Under the pieces are notes generated by a model, which saw nothing but the letters and a program-made list of their open reading frames with translations, made no database searches and had not been told where the DNA came from. From contig JAFXSC010000008.1 in assembly GCA_017525915.1 (NCBI GenBank), positions 81,046 through 145,045 on the forward strand: a DNA stretch of 64,000 nucleotides. Reading direction: 5' to 3'. The number at the start of each line of letters is the position of its first letter. The stretch's first letter is position 1. The stretch is from Ruminococcus sp. Its GTDB lineage: Bacteria; Bacillota; Clostridia; Oscillospirales; Ruminococcaceae. The translations under genes and the position numbers were made by a program. Of the stretch, positions 17,170 to 26,070 are shown one piece after another.

Positions 17170-18619
17170 GATAAGGAGCGTGAACAGCCGTATCCCTCTG
17201 AAAATCAAGGTGTGGCTGTATTTCGTCACCTTTACCATTATGGTCTTCGTCCTGCTCTGGACCTTCCAGATACTGTTCCTCGAAAGGTTCTATGAGAGCA
17301 TGAAGACCCGTGCTGCATCGCGGAGCGCTGACAGGATAGCAGGGTACTACGACCAGCTTTCGGAAGGTGTTATCACAAGTACGGAGTTCAAGAACAAGGT
17401 CGAAGCTATCGCTATCAACAACGACCTCTGCGTCGAGATACTCGACAAGTACGAAAGGTCGGTATTCTCCGCCGAGACCCTCGGTGACTGCCTTATCCAC
17501 GGCAGAGCAAACAGGACGAGAGTGTATATCATCAATATCCTCGAAAGCGAGGACAGGACGATACGCTATACGATGAAGAACCCTCGCAGCGGCTACAATA
17601 TGCTGCTCTACGGCAGGACCCTCGGCAGCAGTGACAACCCGAACGGCTATCTTCTCGTTAATTCGGTGCTCGTGCCGGTCGGCTCGACTGTGTCCATAAT
17701 AAAGCGGCAGCTCATGATAATAACCGGCTTTCTCATCGCCTTTGCGTTCATAATATCTCTGTTCCTTTCGAGGCGGATAGCGAAACCGATAACCGATATC
17801 ACGAAGTCGGCCGAAAACCTTGCGAAGGGCGATTTCAAGACGAAGTTCGACGGCAGGGGCTACCTCGAGGCGATGAAGCTTGCGGATACCCTTACCTATG
17901 CGGAGACCGAGCTCTCGCGCGTTGATACCATGCAGCGCGACCTCATTGCGAACGTTTCCCACGACCTGAGAACTCCGCTCACGATGCTCAAAGCCTACGC
18001 TGAAATGATACGCGATCTTTCCGGTGACAATCCGGTAAAGCGCAACGAACACCTTGAGATAATCATAAACGAGACAGACCGTCTTTCCCTTATGGTGAAC
18101 GATATCCTCGATCTCTCAAAGCTCGAGAGCGGCAGGCAGAAGCTCAATCCCTCAGAGTTCGAGATAAGCGGCAAGCTCAGCGAGATCATAGACCGCTTCA
18201 AGGGCATATCCGAGAAGATGGGCTACACGATAAACTTCACGCCGGACAGTGAAAGAACGGTGTACTGCGATGTTGTCAAGATTGAACAGGTCATATACAA
18301 CCTCATCAACAACGCGATAAACTATACCGGCGAGGACAAGCAGGTATTCGTCCGCCAGATAAATACTCCCGAGGGCGTTCTCATCGAGGTGGAGGACACC
18401 GGTGACGGCATCGAGGAGGACAAGATAAAGCTCATTTTCGACAAGTATTACCGCTCCGAGAACCACAAGCGCGAGGTGGTCGGCACCGGTCTGGGACTTT
18501 CGATAGTCAAGGCGGTGCTGAAGCTGCATAACTACGACTACGGCGTTCGCAGCACTCTTGGCAAGGGCTCGACCTTCTGGTTCAGGATAAGTGATGTCCG
18601 CAGCGACATACAGAAATAA
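17153..18619 (+). CDS. Membrane sensor histidine kinase
   Basis: Sensor partner of the preceding response regulator, 488 residues. There are two membrane helices (about 20-43 and 186-206) enclosing an extracellular sensor part of about 140 residues, then HAMP (RRIAKPITDITKSAENL), the HisKA box VSHDLRTPLTML with phosphoacceptor His270, and an HATPase domain with N box NLINNAINYT, G1 EDTGDGIEEDK and G2 GTGLGLSIVK. The start is uncertain: TTG at 17153 overlaps the regulator by 17 bases, and GTG at 17180 is the alternative. Overlap implies coupled translation. A terminator follows. Confidence 0.94.
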   Translation: MSALSKIRSVNSRIPLKIKVWLYFVTFTIMVFVLLWTFQILFLERFYESMKTRAASRSADRIAGYYDQLSEGVITSTEFKNKVEAIAINNDLCVEILDKYERSVFSAETLGDCLIHGRANRTRVYIINILESEDRTIRYTMKNPRSGYNMLLYGRTLGSSDNPNGYLLVNSVLVPVGSTVSIIKRQLMIITGFLIAFAFIISLFLSRRIAKPITDITKSAENLAKGDFKTKFDGRGYLEAMKLADTLTYAETELSRVDTMQRDLIANVSHDLRTPLTMLKAYAEMIRDLSGDNPVKRNEHLEIIINETDRLSLMVNDILDLSKLESGRQKLNPSEFEISGKLSEIIDRFKGISEKMGYTINFTPDSERTVYCDVVKIEQVIYNLINNAINYTGEDKQVFVRQINTPEGVLIEVEDTGDGIEEDKIKLIFDKYYRSENHKREVVGTGLGLSIVKAVLKLHNYDYGVRSTLGKGSTFWFRISDVRSDIQK

Positions 18620-18620
18620 C

Positions 18621-18654
18621 AAAAGGCAGGTGCAAATGCACCTGCCTTATTTTG
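18621..18654. terminator. Bidirectional terminator between kinase and 18656 gene
   Basis: GGCAGGTGCA / TGCACCTGCC stem with an AA-rich tip; TTATTTTG follows on the plus strand and CTTTTG on the minus strand, so it can end both convergent transcripts. Confidence 0.85.
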
Positions 18655-18655
18655 T

Positions 18656-19063
18656 TTACTGCTGGGATTGTGTTTCCGTTGTGACATTCCGCTCACGCTT
18701 GAGAGTGAAATCCGTTCGCGTGGAGTTTTCTGAGGAATAGAGCGATATCTTCACGTCCACGAAGCCGTTCAGCGTTTGAGAGAGCCTGAGCACGGTATCC
18801 CGGAGGATATCCTCCCTGTGCGCGGAATACACCGCGTACAGCGGCTGTGAGGCATCTGCTTCGAGCAGTCTGAACAGCAGACTGAGCACCTGCTCTGCGT
18901 CAGAGGGAACTGCGGCTGTGAATTCCGTTCGGAAATAAAGCTCCGTGCGTCCGTCCTCCGAAACTATCCCTGCCATTACTGAATTGTCAGCATAACGGCT
19001 GAAAATATCGGTGAGTATCGGGTTTATGAAGCTGAACCCGGCAGCGTAGAACTTCTCCTCCAC
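18656..19063 (-). CDS. Hypothetical protein, 135 residues, downstream of metK
   Basis: No family was recognised. The product is soluble, without signal peptide or membrane helix, acidic in the middle and with a polar C-terminal tail (TTETQSQQ). It starts GTG at 19063, only three bases after the metK stop, with no clear ribosome site of its own, so translation is probably coupled to metK. It would also share the SAM-I riboswitch control of that operon. It ends at a bidirectional terminator. Confidence 0.6.
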   Translation of the reverse strand: MEEKFYAAGFSFINPILTDIFSRYADNSVMAGIVSEDGRTELYFRTEFTAAVPSDAEQVLSLLFRLLEADASQPLYAVYSAHREDILRDTVLRLSQTLNGFVDVKISLYSSENSTRTDFTLKRERNVTTETQSQQ

Positions 19064-19066
19064 GGT

Positions 19067-20251
19067 TTATGCGAGAGCAGCTTTGAGAGCCTCTGTGCGG
19101 TCGGTCTTTTCCCATGCAACGCCGAGATCCTCTCTGCCCATGTGACCGTATGCGGCAAGCTGTCTGTACTGCGGCTTCCTGAGCTTGAGCATATCAATGA
19201 TAGCGGTCGGACGGAGGTCGAATACCTTGCTTACTGCCTCTGAGAGCTTGTCCTCATCGACCTTGCCGGTGCCGAATGTATCAACGAGTATGGAAATGGG
19301 CTTAGCCACGCCGATAGCGTAGGAGAGCTGAACCTCACACTTGTCAGCAAGACCTGCCGCAACGACGTTCTTTGCGATATAGCGTGCTGCGTAGGCTGCA
19401 CTGCGGTCGACCTTCGTCGGGTCCTTACCTGAGAATGCACCGCCGCCGTGACGTGAATATCCGCCGTATGTATCAACGATGATCTTACGGCCTGTGAGGC
19501 CGCTGTCGCCCTGAGGACCGCCCACAACGAAGCGTCCGGTCGGGTTGATGAATATTTTTGTGTTTGCGTCCATGAGCTCTGCGGGGATAACTGCCTTGAT
19601 GACGAATTCCTCGATATCGCTGCGTACCTGTTCGAGCGAAACATCTGCGGAATGCTGGGAGGAAACGACTACTGCGTCAACTCTTACGGGCTTGCCGTTG
19701 TCGTATTCAACAGTTACCTGAGACTTGCCGTCGGGACGGAGATAGCGGAGAGTGCCGTCCTTTCTGACCTCAGTGAGCCTGAGAGCAAGCTTGTGAGCGA
19801 GGGATATCGGGAGCGGCATGAGCTCGGGAGTCTCATTGCAGGCAAAGCCGAACATGATTCCCTGATCGCCGGCACCGTTGGAAAGGCCGTCGTTCTCGTT
19901 GTTTTCCTCGCGGTACTCGAAAGCCTCGTTTACGCCCATTGCGATATCTGGGGACTGACCGTCTATCGAAGTGAGAACGGCGCAGGTATGTGCATCAAAG
20001 CCGTACTTTGCGCGGTCGTAGCCGATATCTGTAACGACCTGACGTGCGATCTTGGGGATATCGACATCTGCTGTTGTGGATATCTCGCCCATGACGAGTA
20101 TCATACCTGTTGTAACGCAGGTCTCGCAGGCAACTCTGCCCATTTTATCCTGTTCGAGGATAGCGTCGAGAACTGCATCAGAGATCTGGTCACATATTTT
20201 ATCGGGATGTCCCTCTGTAACTGATTCTGAAGTGAAAAAACATCTGCTCAT
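19067..20251 (-). CDS. metK: S-adenosylmethionine synthetase
   Basis: Makes S-adenosylmethionine from methionine and ATP. The 394 residues begin with [20 protein letters not shown] and contain the family signatures [10 protein letters not shown] and [16 protein letters not shown], plus the conserved KIIVDTYGG. Length is normal. An SAM-I riboswitch with an intrinsic terminator lies in the leader, so the gene is expected to be switched off when SAM is plentiful. Ribosome site CAGGAGG before the ATG. Confidence 0.97.
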   Translation of the reverse strand: MSRCFFTSESVTEGHPDKICDQISDAVLDAILEQDKMGRVACETCVTTGMILVMGEISTTADVDIPKIARQVVTDIGYDRAKYGFDAHTCAVLTSIDGQSPDIAMGVNEAFEYREENNENDGLSNGAGDQGIMFGFACNETPELMPLPISLAHKLALRLTEVRKDGTLRYLRPDGKSQVTVEYDNGKPVRVDAVVVSSQHSADVSLEQVRSDIEEFVIKAVIPAELMDANTKIFINPTGRFVVGGPQGDSGLTGRKIIVDTYGGYSRHGGGAFSGKDPTKVDRSAAYAARYIAKNVVAAGLADKCEVQLSYAIGVAKPISILVDTFGTGKVDEDKLSEAVSKVFDLRPTAIIDMLKLRKPQYRQLAAYGHMGREDLGVAWEKTDRTEALKAALA

Positions 20252-20263
20252 TTAAAAACCTCC

Positions 20264-20304
20264 TGAAATAATAAAAAGCGCACTCCAAAAGAAGTACGCT
20301 GTTT
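20264..20304 (-). terminator. Expression-platform terminator of metK riboswitch
   Basis: On the minus strand AGCGTACTTC, a TTTT loop and GGAGTGCGCT (with G-U pairs) followed by TTTTTATT, between the riboswitch and the metK ribosome site. It would form when SAM is bound. Confidence 0.75.
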
Positions 20305-20312
20305 CTGCATAT

Positions 20313-20420
20313 ACTCCTCATCTTTCGGATAAACCGCAGGATTTAGCACCTTGTCTGTAATAACAGTCAGGTTGCCGGGCTTCACAGGACCTGTTTCCTC
20401 CGCCGCTCTTGATAAGGTTA
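20313..20420 (-). promoter_or_regulatory. SAM-I riboswitch (S box) in metK leader
   Basis: The minus strand shows the conserved S-box landmarks in order: CTTATCAAGAG at the 5' end, then GGCGGAGG, CCTGTGAAGCCCGGCAACC, AAGGTGCTAAATCC and GAAAGATGAGGAG closing the P1 helix. These match the SAM-I class, which binds S-adenosylmethionine and favours termination. It lies directly after a consensus promoter and before metK. Confidence 0.95.
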
Positions 20421-20427
20421 TGACAAT

Positions 20428-20456
20428 ATTATACACCAGTTTTCTTACAATGTCAA
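20428..20456 (-). promoter_or_regulatory. Promoter of metK
   Basis: Perfect minus-strand TTGACA (20451-20456), a 17-base spacer and TATAAT (20428-20433), immediately upstream of the riboswitch. Confidence 0.85.
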
Positions 20457-20491
20457 TAGGTAATTGCACATATGCAACAAAAAATTTTCCG

Positions 20492-20523
20492 GGAAAACAA
20501 ACGAGCCCTCCGTCAGGAAGGCT
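20492..20523 (-). terminator. Terminator downstream of RadC-like gene
   Basis: AGCCTTCC / GGAGGGCT stem (one G-U pair) with a TGAC loop, then CGTTTGTTTT on the minus strand. The 190 bases between the RadC-like stop and this hairpin are A/T-rich and hold a second small dyad (20558-20583), but no gene was recognised. Confidence 0.7.
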
Positions 20524-20712
20524 CATCTGCCATGATATAGGGATTTTGGGGATCTAATAATTTAATGTTGGGGTAAACATTAAACTACCATGAAAAAAGG
20601 CTTTCAGATTTCTCTTTCAGCAATTATATTATAGCTCTGAAATATGTAATTTATGTGATAATGAATAGAATTAAATGTAAACATATTATCAACAAATTAT
20701 GAACGGCAGCGC

Positions 20713-21390
20713 TCAGAATGCAAAAGCAGCGTGTTCGCGCATGGAATAGTTTTCACCGCCGCCGTTGATAATAACGTCAGTCACCACGGTGCCGATGCTT
20801 GTGAGCGGCCTGGTTATGAGCTTTACGAGGCGGAAGTCCTGTTCTGAAGGAACAGGCGGCTCACTGCCGTGAGATATGCCGATGATAACAGCTTCGGCAT
20901 CGGAAACTATCGCGTCGGAAATGAGCCGGCGCACAGGCAGCTTTCCGGAAATTATATCAGCAGTCTCGGCAGTCCGCGAGCTGATGATACCGAGCAGGGG
21001 ATCGGCAAATATAACAGTGAAGCTGCCCTTTCCGGCTTTCATGAAGAAGCGGTCGAGGACTGCGTAATAATCGGCGGTTTCCGGCGGAACGATACCGCCC
21101 TGCGCTCTGAACATATGGATTATCTCTCCGACCAGTGCGATAAGTGAGGCACTTGCAGCGCCGATGCCTTCGGTCTCCGTGAGCTCTGCCTCGGAGGCGC
21201 AGAAAACAGCCTCGAGCGAGCCGAACTTTTCGAGGAGAGAATGAGCGGCAGGATTTGTGTTTGCACGGGGGATCGAGTAGAACAGGAGAAGTTCAAGTAT
21301 TTCGTGGTCGTTGAAGCCTGCGAGCCCGGTTTCTCTGAAACGTCTGCGGAGACGTTCGCGGTGCCCGGAATGCGGCTGCTTGTCACTCAT
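20713..21390 (-). CDS. RadC-like protein with degenerate metal site
   Basis: A 225-residue member of the RadC/JAB family. The N-terminal helix-hairpin-helix region (NDHEILELLLFYSIPRANT, ETEGIGAASASLI) is clear. The C-terminal JAB/MPN part is recognisable but its metal signature is eroded: where family members have HNHPSG it reads ISHGSE, so the first histidine is gone, while PSEQDFRLVKLI and the downstream aspartate (VVTDVIING) remain. RadC function is not settled even where the site is intact. ATG at 21390 has AAGGAG upstream; the frame opens earlier, inside the promoter. Confidence 0.8.
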   Translation of the reverse strand: MSDKQPHSGHRERLRRRFRETGLAGFNDHEILELLLFYSIPRANTNPAAHSLLEKFGSLEAVFCASEAELTETEGIGAASASLIALVGEIIHMFRAQGGIVPPETADYYAVLDRFFMKAGKGSFTVIFADPLLGIISSRTAETADIISGKLPVRRLISDAIVSDAEAVIIGISHGSEPPVPSEQDFRLVKLITRPLTSIGTVVTDVIINGGGENYSMREHAAFAF

Positions 21391-21439
21391 ATCATTCACT
21401 CCTTCCGCGATAGTATTTGCCGGTAAAGCTTCTATACTA

Positions 21440-21468
21440 ATTGTAATACATTTCCGCAGCGGTTTCAA
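21440..21468 (-). promoter_or_regulatory. Promoter of RadC-like gene
   Basis: Minus-strand TTGAAA (21463-21468), a 17-base spacer and TACAAT (21440-21445). Confidence 0.65.
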
Positions 21469-21659
21469 TTCGATTTTGTGAACATTTGCCGCCGCACAGA
21501 GAATTTTGAACACGGGATTTGTGCACTTTTACTGCCTGTGTCTGCATTTGCCTGTGTTTCTGTAAATACTGACAGCCTGCCGGTGAGGTATACCTGCCGG
21601 CAAATGATATCCAATCTATCAAATTTTGACCGTTCTGCTGAAAATCTACCAAAAACGTA

Positions 21660-21688
21660 TTGACTTTGCAAACAAATTGTGATAATAT
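21660..21688 (+). promoter_or_regulatory. Promoter of dockerin esterase gene
   Basis: TTGACT (21660-21665), a 17-base spacer and TAATAT (21683-21688), with a leader of about 70 bases. Confidence 0.75.
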
Positions 21689-21764
21689 TAAATAAGATAT
21701 ATTATGACCGTACTGTCTTGGTGTACTTTCTGCGTGGAGGTATGCCGGAATGGAGGAATGTGCT

Positions 21765-24700
21765 ATGAAAATAAAAAAGCTCATCAGCGGTATAACCTCT
21801 GCCGCACTTGCTTTTTCCGTGTTCTCGGGGATAGGCACCCGTTATCCTGAAAAGGCTTTTGAAGCGGCGGCTGCGACCGCAAACTGGAAATTCGACTTTG
21901 GCTCGGGCGGAGTTAGCTCCGGATTTACCGGAGTTTCGGCTTCCGACGGCTATGATGCTTCAAGGGGCTATGGCTTCGCCCAGACCTATAATGTCGGCAA
22001 TGTCAGCGCAGGCGGAAGCGGTGCTGGCAGCGATGCTGTTGAGTTCAAGAGTGACGACGGTGCGAACACCTTCAACGTCGATCTCCCGAAGGGCCTGTAT
22101 GAGGTAAAGGTGACGGTCGGAAATGCTCCGCGCTGCTCGATAAAAATGGAGGGTATGCTCCAGATAATGAACCTTACCCGTCTTAATGCGACCGAGACCG
22201 TGAAGCTTCCCGTTACCGACGGACAGCTCAATATACAGGCAGTTACCGGCATCAAGAACGGTCAGCGCTCGATATCTGCCATTGAGATAAAGCAGATAAA
22301 TACTACCGGAGAGATGCCGCCTATGATATGGATATGCGGCGATTCTACCGTTGCAAACTACTACAATCAGGCTGATACCGCACAGCATGGCTGGGGGCAG
22401 TATTTCGGCTCATACGCCGCTCAGTACGGCTTTGAGGTCAGGAATATGGCTACGAGCGGACAGTTCGCGAAGGGCTTCGTTGACGGCGGACAGTTCGAAG
22501 CGATCAGGACATACGGAAAGACCGGTGACAAGTACATCATTTCGATCGGCATAAACGACATGAACTACTCCAATGCTGATGAATACAAGTATGTTGTGAC
22601 AGAAATGACAAAAGAGGCTAAGAAAAAGGGGATGGAGGTCATTCTCGTCAAGCAGCAGGGACGCCATGGCGACTATAACAGAAGTCCTCACCTCACAGGA
22701 CGCTGGTTCGGCGGTCAGCTTGATGAGGTAGGCTCCGAGCAGAACGTTCAGGTCGTTGATCTTTTCAACGCATGGCAGGATTTCGGATTCTCAATAGGCG
22801 GATTTGACGCTATGACGCCTTATTATGCCTCTGATGACGACCTTCACCAGAGCCTGAAGGGTGCCCAGAAGATAGCGGAGCTCATGTCCGGACTTGTTTT
22901 CGAGCCCAAGGAGCCCTGCGAAATGGATACCTCCAAGGCTTACCGCTTCAAGAACGTGAACAGCGGTCTTTACCTTGAAGTCAAGGACGGTTCGGCAGAA
23001 GTCGGCGCAAATGTCCAGCAGTGGGGCGGCGATACGGTCGGCGAGTGGAACACATGGCGCCTCAAGCACAAGGGCTACAACTACTACGAGATATGGTCAT
23101 ATCTTGGTGACGGACAGACATATCTCCTTGACGTTGCGGACGGAAGTGCCGCGAACGGTGCAAATATCGCACTAAACACAAACAAGAACTACGGCGCTCA
23201 GTGGTTCAGGTTCTTCGAGAATTCCGACGGCAGCTATACAATGGTATCACGCTGCTCCGGCGACAAGGGCGCGGTCGAGGTTGCGAGCGCTCTTACCACA
23301 TCAGGCGCAAATGTACAGCAGTGGGAAGTCAACGGTCACGACTGCCAGAAGTGGGTGCTCGAAACAGTCGAGCTCACAACTGAGACAACGACCACAACTA
23401 CTACAACTACTACCACTGTTACGACTTCAACAACGACTGACCCCGGACCGGTAATAGCATGGGTGCTTTCCAAGAGAACAGGCGATGCAAACTGCGACGG
23501 TCAGGTAAATATGGCGGACGCTGTGCTTATCATGCAGTGCATCACCAATCCCGATAAGTACCAGTTCCCCGAGGAGAGAGATCCGGAATTCCCCTATGTG
23601 ACCGGCGAGAAGAACGCCGACGTTGACGGAAGCGGTGACGTTACCAATAAGGACGCCCTCTATATCCAGCGCTGGAAGCTCGGTCTCGGTGAGCTCCCTC
23701 CGAATGAGTATATTGATGTCGAGGTCACACGCCCGACTTCCACAACGACAGAGACCTCCACGACTACAACGACCACAACAGCTCCGGCTGACCCGTGGGA
23801 AGGCTACTATTTTGCAGTTGACCAGATATGGGACAAGGGCGTCGTTGAAGAACTCAACACCGGCTACACAAAGACCTCCGCAGATATGGGAACTTCCGGG
23901 AATACCGGATATATCAATCTCGACAACGTGCTCGGAAGCAGCATCATCTTCACTGTCAACGCTCCCGAAACAGGCAAGTACATGGCTTATGTGCGCTTTG
24001 CAAACGGCGCTGCCGCCGACAGAAAGTGCAAGGTCATCGTAAACGGCAATACCGATTCCTACTGGATGCAGTCCTTCAATACGACAGGCGAGTGGACGAA
24101 ATGGGACGCGCTCGGAATAGTTCTTCCGCTCAATGCAGGGGAGAATACGATAAAGTTTGAAGCCGCAGTTTCCGACGGCGGTCCGAACTTCGATTACCTC
24201 ACGATAACTCTCACTGACGAGCCCGTTGCGGAGCTCTATGACCCGAACGCTCAGGGACCTGATGTAGATAACACAAAGCCCTCACTGTTCCTTGCCGGTG
24301 ACTCGACCTGTATGTACTACGGCGCAAGCAAGCAGGCTCAGCAGGGCGGTCCGATACAGGGCTGGGGCTATAACCTCCCGGACTATTTTACGGATAATGT
24401 GAGTATCTACAATCACGCTATGGCAGGAAGAAGCTCCAAGAAGTTCTACGATGACGGCAGATTCCAGACCATTGTTGACAACCTCAAGCAGGGCGATTTC
24501 GTGACGATACAGTTTGCGATAAACGATGCCGGAAAGAGCTATGCGGACAGATATGCTCCCGTCTGCGGAAACGTTGACAATCCTTCCTCCGGCTCATATG
24601 AGTGGTATATGACATCGTTCATCAAGGACACTATGGCTAAGGGCGCAACTCCTATCCTCATGTCCTGCACTCTCGGACTCAAAGCCTATTCAGACGGCAG

Positions 24701-24950
24701 ATTCCTGGGCTCATATACTGATTACGCGGATGCCTGCAAGCGCCTTGCTGCTAAGTACAATATTCCGTATATCGACGTAAACAGCGCAATGGTTAGCCTG
24801 TACAACTCAGTCGGTTACGATACGGCTGCTTCTTACCATATGCCGGATGCTACCCACTTCAACGAGGACGGCGCAAAGGTCGTAGCCCAGCTCATTGCAA
24901 ATGAGATCAAGAAGGCAAATATCTCAGGACTTTCAAATTACGTCAAATAA
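21765..24950 (+). CDS. Secreted double CE12 esterase with CBM13, dockerin and CBM35-like modules
   Basis: A 1061-residue cellulosome-type pectin deacetylase candidate. Order: signal peptide (1-30), beta-sandwich (40-180), first SGNH/CE12 domain with GDST (Ser194), GIND (264-265) and DDDLH (His361), ricin-like CBM13 (385-540) with two NVQQW repeats, Thr linker, dockerin (570-640) with loops DANCDGQVNMAD and DVDGSGDVTNKD, second Thr linker, CBM35-like module (680-820), and a second CE12 domain with GDST (Ser847), AIND and DATH (His1031). CE12 enzymes remove acetyl groups from rhamnogalacturonan or xylan. The dockerin would attach it to a scaffoldin such as the one at 45873. ATG at 21765 follows GGAGG; 21750 is an alternative. 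Confidence 0.93.
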   Translation: MKIKKLISGITSAALAFSVFSGIGTRYPEKAFEAAAATANWKFDFGSGGVSSGFTGVSASDGYDASRGYGFAQTYNVGNVSAGGSGAGSDAVEFKSDDGANTFNVDLPKGLYEVKVTVGNAPRCSIKMEGMLQIMNLTRLNATETVKLPVTDGQLNIQAVTGIKNGQRSISAIEIKQINTTGEMPPMIWICGDSTVANYYNQADTAQHGWGQYFGSYAAQYGFEVRNMATSGQFAKGFVDGGQFEAIRTYGKTGDKYIISIGINDMNYSNADEYKYVVTEMTKEAKKKGMEVILVKQQGRHGDYNRSPHLTGRWFGGQLDEVGSEQNVQVVDLFNAWQDFGFSIGGFDAMTPYYASDDDLHQSLKGAQKIAELMSGLVFEPKEPCEMDTSKAYRFKNVNSGLYLEVKDGSAEVGANVQQWGGDTVGEWNTWRLKHKGYNYYEIWSYLGDGQTYLLDVADGSAANGANIALNTNKNYGAQWFRFFENSDGSYTMVSRCSGDKGAVEVASALTTSGANVQQWEVNGHDCQKWVLETVELTTETTTTTTTTTTTVTTSTTTDPGPVIAWVLSKRTGDANCDGQVNMADAVLIMQCITNPDKYQFPEERDPEFPYVTGEKNADVDGSGDVTNKDALYIQRWKLGLGELPPNEYIDVEVTRPTSTTTETSTTTTTTTAPADPWEGYYFAVDQIWDKGVVEELNTGYTKTSADMGTSGNTGYINLDNVLGSSIIFTVNAPETGKYMAYVRFANGAAADRKCKVIVNGNTDSYWMQSFNTTGEWTKWDALGIVLPLNAGENTIKFEAAVSDGGPNFDYLTITLTDEPVAELYDPNAQGPDVDNTKPSLFLAGDSTCMYYGASKQAQQGGPIQGWGYNLPDYFTDNVSIYNHAMAGRSSKKFYDDGRFQTIVDNLKQGDFVTIQFAINDAGKSYADRYAPVCGNVDNPSSGSYEWYMTSFIKDTMAKGATPILMSCTLGLKAYSDGRFLGSYTDYADACKRLAAKYNIPYIDVNSAMVSLYNSVGYDTAASYHMPDATHFNEDGAKVVAQLIANEIKKANISGLSNYVK

Positions 24951-24952
24951 GC

Positions 24953-24985
24953 AAGAGCCTCCCGGAAACGGGAGGCTCTTATTGT
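24953..24985. terminator. Bidirectional terminator after esterase gene
   Basis: AGAGCCTCCCG / CGGGAGGCTCT stem with a GAAA tetraloop, T-rich on both outer sides; it ends the esterase transcript and the convergent 24985 operon. Confidence 0.85.
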
Positions 24986-25734
24986 TACATTATCTCAGCC
25001 GGAACGGTATCATTCTCTGACGTTACCGCTTCTGATGAAGGGGAGGTATCAGGTTCTGCGGCTGCCTCTGAAGGATTTTCCCTCCTGTCCTCAGCGTCAT
25101 ACTTCTTGCCTTTGAGCGCTGACTTGCGGTAGTTCTCGATGACGAAGCTGCCGAAGAAGTCGTAGAAGTCATCGTAGCCCATGATATCCCAGTATTTGTC
25201 GTACTTCTTGTCCCTGTACTTTTCAAAGCGCTCGGGGACAGTACCGTCAATGTCGTAGTTCATGACTATTTCTTCTCCGTGTTCTGCCATGTATCTCATA
25301 TCCGGGAAGACCTTGACTATCACATATGTCATAACTGCAAACATCAATGTGCATATCAGTGAGATTATGACGGACGCAGTGATGAAGCCGGGCTTATTGC
25401 CCTTGTATTTTATGGATTTTGCGATACACACTATCACTATCGGAAGAGTTACCGGCGTAAGTATACCGGCTGAAAGGAATGTGAAAATGCTGACCGTGAG
25501 CGCGGCTATCGCGTACGCCCTGCCGCTTATTTTTTTGCGTTCTTCGTAGGTCTCATCCTGGAAAGCCTGCGGCTTCCTGGTTACCTGTGGGAGTGCATGA
25601 GCAAGGTACGGTGCATATCCGCCGCTCCTGTCCCTGCCGCACATCGCGCAGTAGCGCTCTGTGAGCGGCTTAGGCTTGCCGCAGTGGGGACAGTAGCTTG
25701 GTTTTGTGCTGTTGTTATCTTCAATATTATCCAT
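24985..25734 (-). CDS. Zinc-ribbon membrane protein of unknown function
   Basis: 249 residues. A zinc ribbon at the N-terminus (CPHCG, then CAMCG, residues 15-33) is followed by two membrane helices (about 72-105 and 115-140) and a charged C-terminal tail rich in Asp, Tyr and Lys. The middle resembles the DUF4190-like double-helix region common in Gram-positive membrane proteins. Function is not known. It is the last of four consecutive small membrane-protein genes, all leftward and 3-18 bases apart. Confidence 0.75.
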   Translation of the reverse strand: MDNIEDNNSTKPSYCPHCGKPKPLTERYCAMCGRDRSGGYAPYLAHALPQVTRKPQAFQDETYEERKKISGRAYAIAALTVSIFTFLSAGILTPVTLPIVIVCIAKSIKYKGNKPGFITASVIISLICTLMFAVMTYVIVKVFPDMRYMAEHGEEIVMNYDIDGTVPERFEKYRDKKYDKYWDIMGYDDFYDFFGSFVIENYRKSALKGKKYDAEDRRENPSEAAAEPDTSPSSEAVTSENDTVPAEIM

Positions 25735-25749
25735 GATTCCTCCTGTGAC

Positions 25750-26052
25750 TTACGGAATTATCCCTTCGTGTGCAGGGAAGAGAGCTTCAACATCGGCTTC
25801 GATATCGTATGAGCCGAAGCATTTTATGATTATTATAAGCAGGGCTATGCACACGATATAGTACAGTACGCGAAAGACAAAGTAATTCCTGCCGGGTTTC
25901 TTTTTGCTGCCGATAGGCATTACCAGGAAAGCCAGCACAGATCTCAGTTTGTCACCGAAGCTGCTTTCACTGCCTCCTGAGTTGTCACTGTCGTTTCCGC
26001 TCAGGTCATCTGTGATCGTGTCTGAGGTCTCATCAATGATATCTTTTTTCAT
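25750..26052 (-). CDS. Single-pass membrane protein, 100 residues, unknown
   Basis: Begins with an acidic, serine-rich cytoplasmic stretch (about 35 residues) and has a membrane helix near 60-80 (FRVLYYIVCIALLIIII). No family was recognised. The acidic N-terminus (DETSDTITDD) resembles that of the next upstream protein (DETSSETVDETTD), suggesting paralogues. Located between the zinc-ribbon protein and the 131-residue protein in the same operon. Confidence 0.6.
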   Translation of the reverse strand: MKKDIIDETSDTITDDLSGNDSDNSGGSESSFGDKLRSVLAFLVMPIGSKKKPGRNYFVFRVLYYIVCIALLIIIIKCFGSYDIEADVEALFPAHEGIIP

Positions 26053-26070
26053 TACTTCGCCTCTTTATTC

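Larger units (their letters stand above)
21391..21764. other. Divergent intergenic region between RadC-like gene and esterase gene
   Basis: 374 bases without a gene. It holds two promoters pointing outward, given separately, and an imperfect dyad at 21577-21601 (GCCGG, AGGT, ACCT, CCGGC) about 60 bp upstream of the esterase -35 box, where an activator or repressor might bind. No RNA gene was recognised. Confidence 0.6.
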
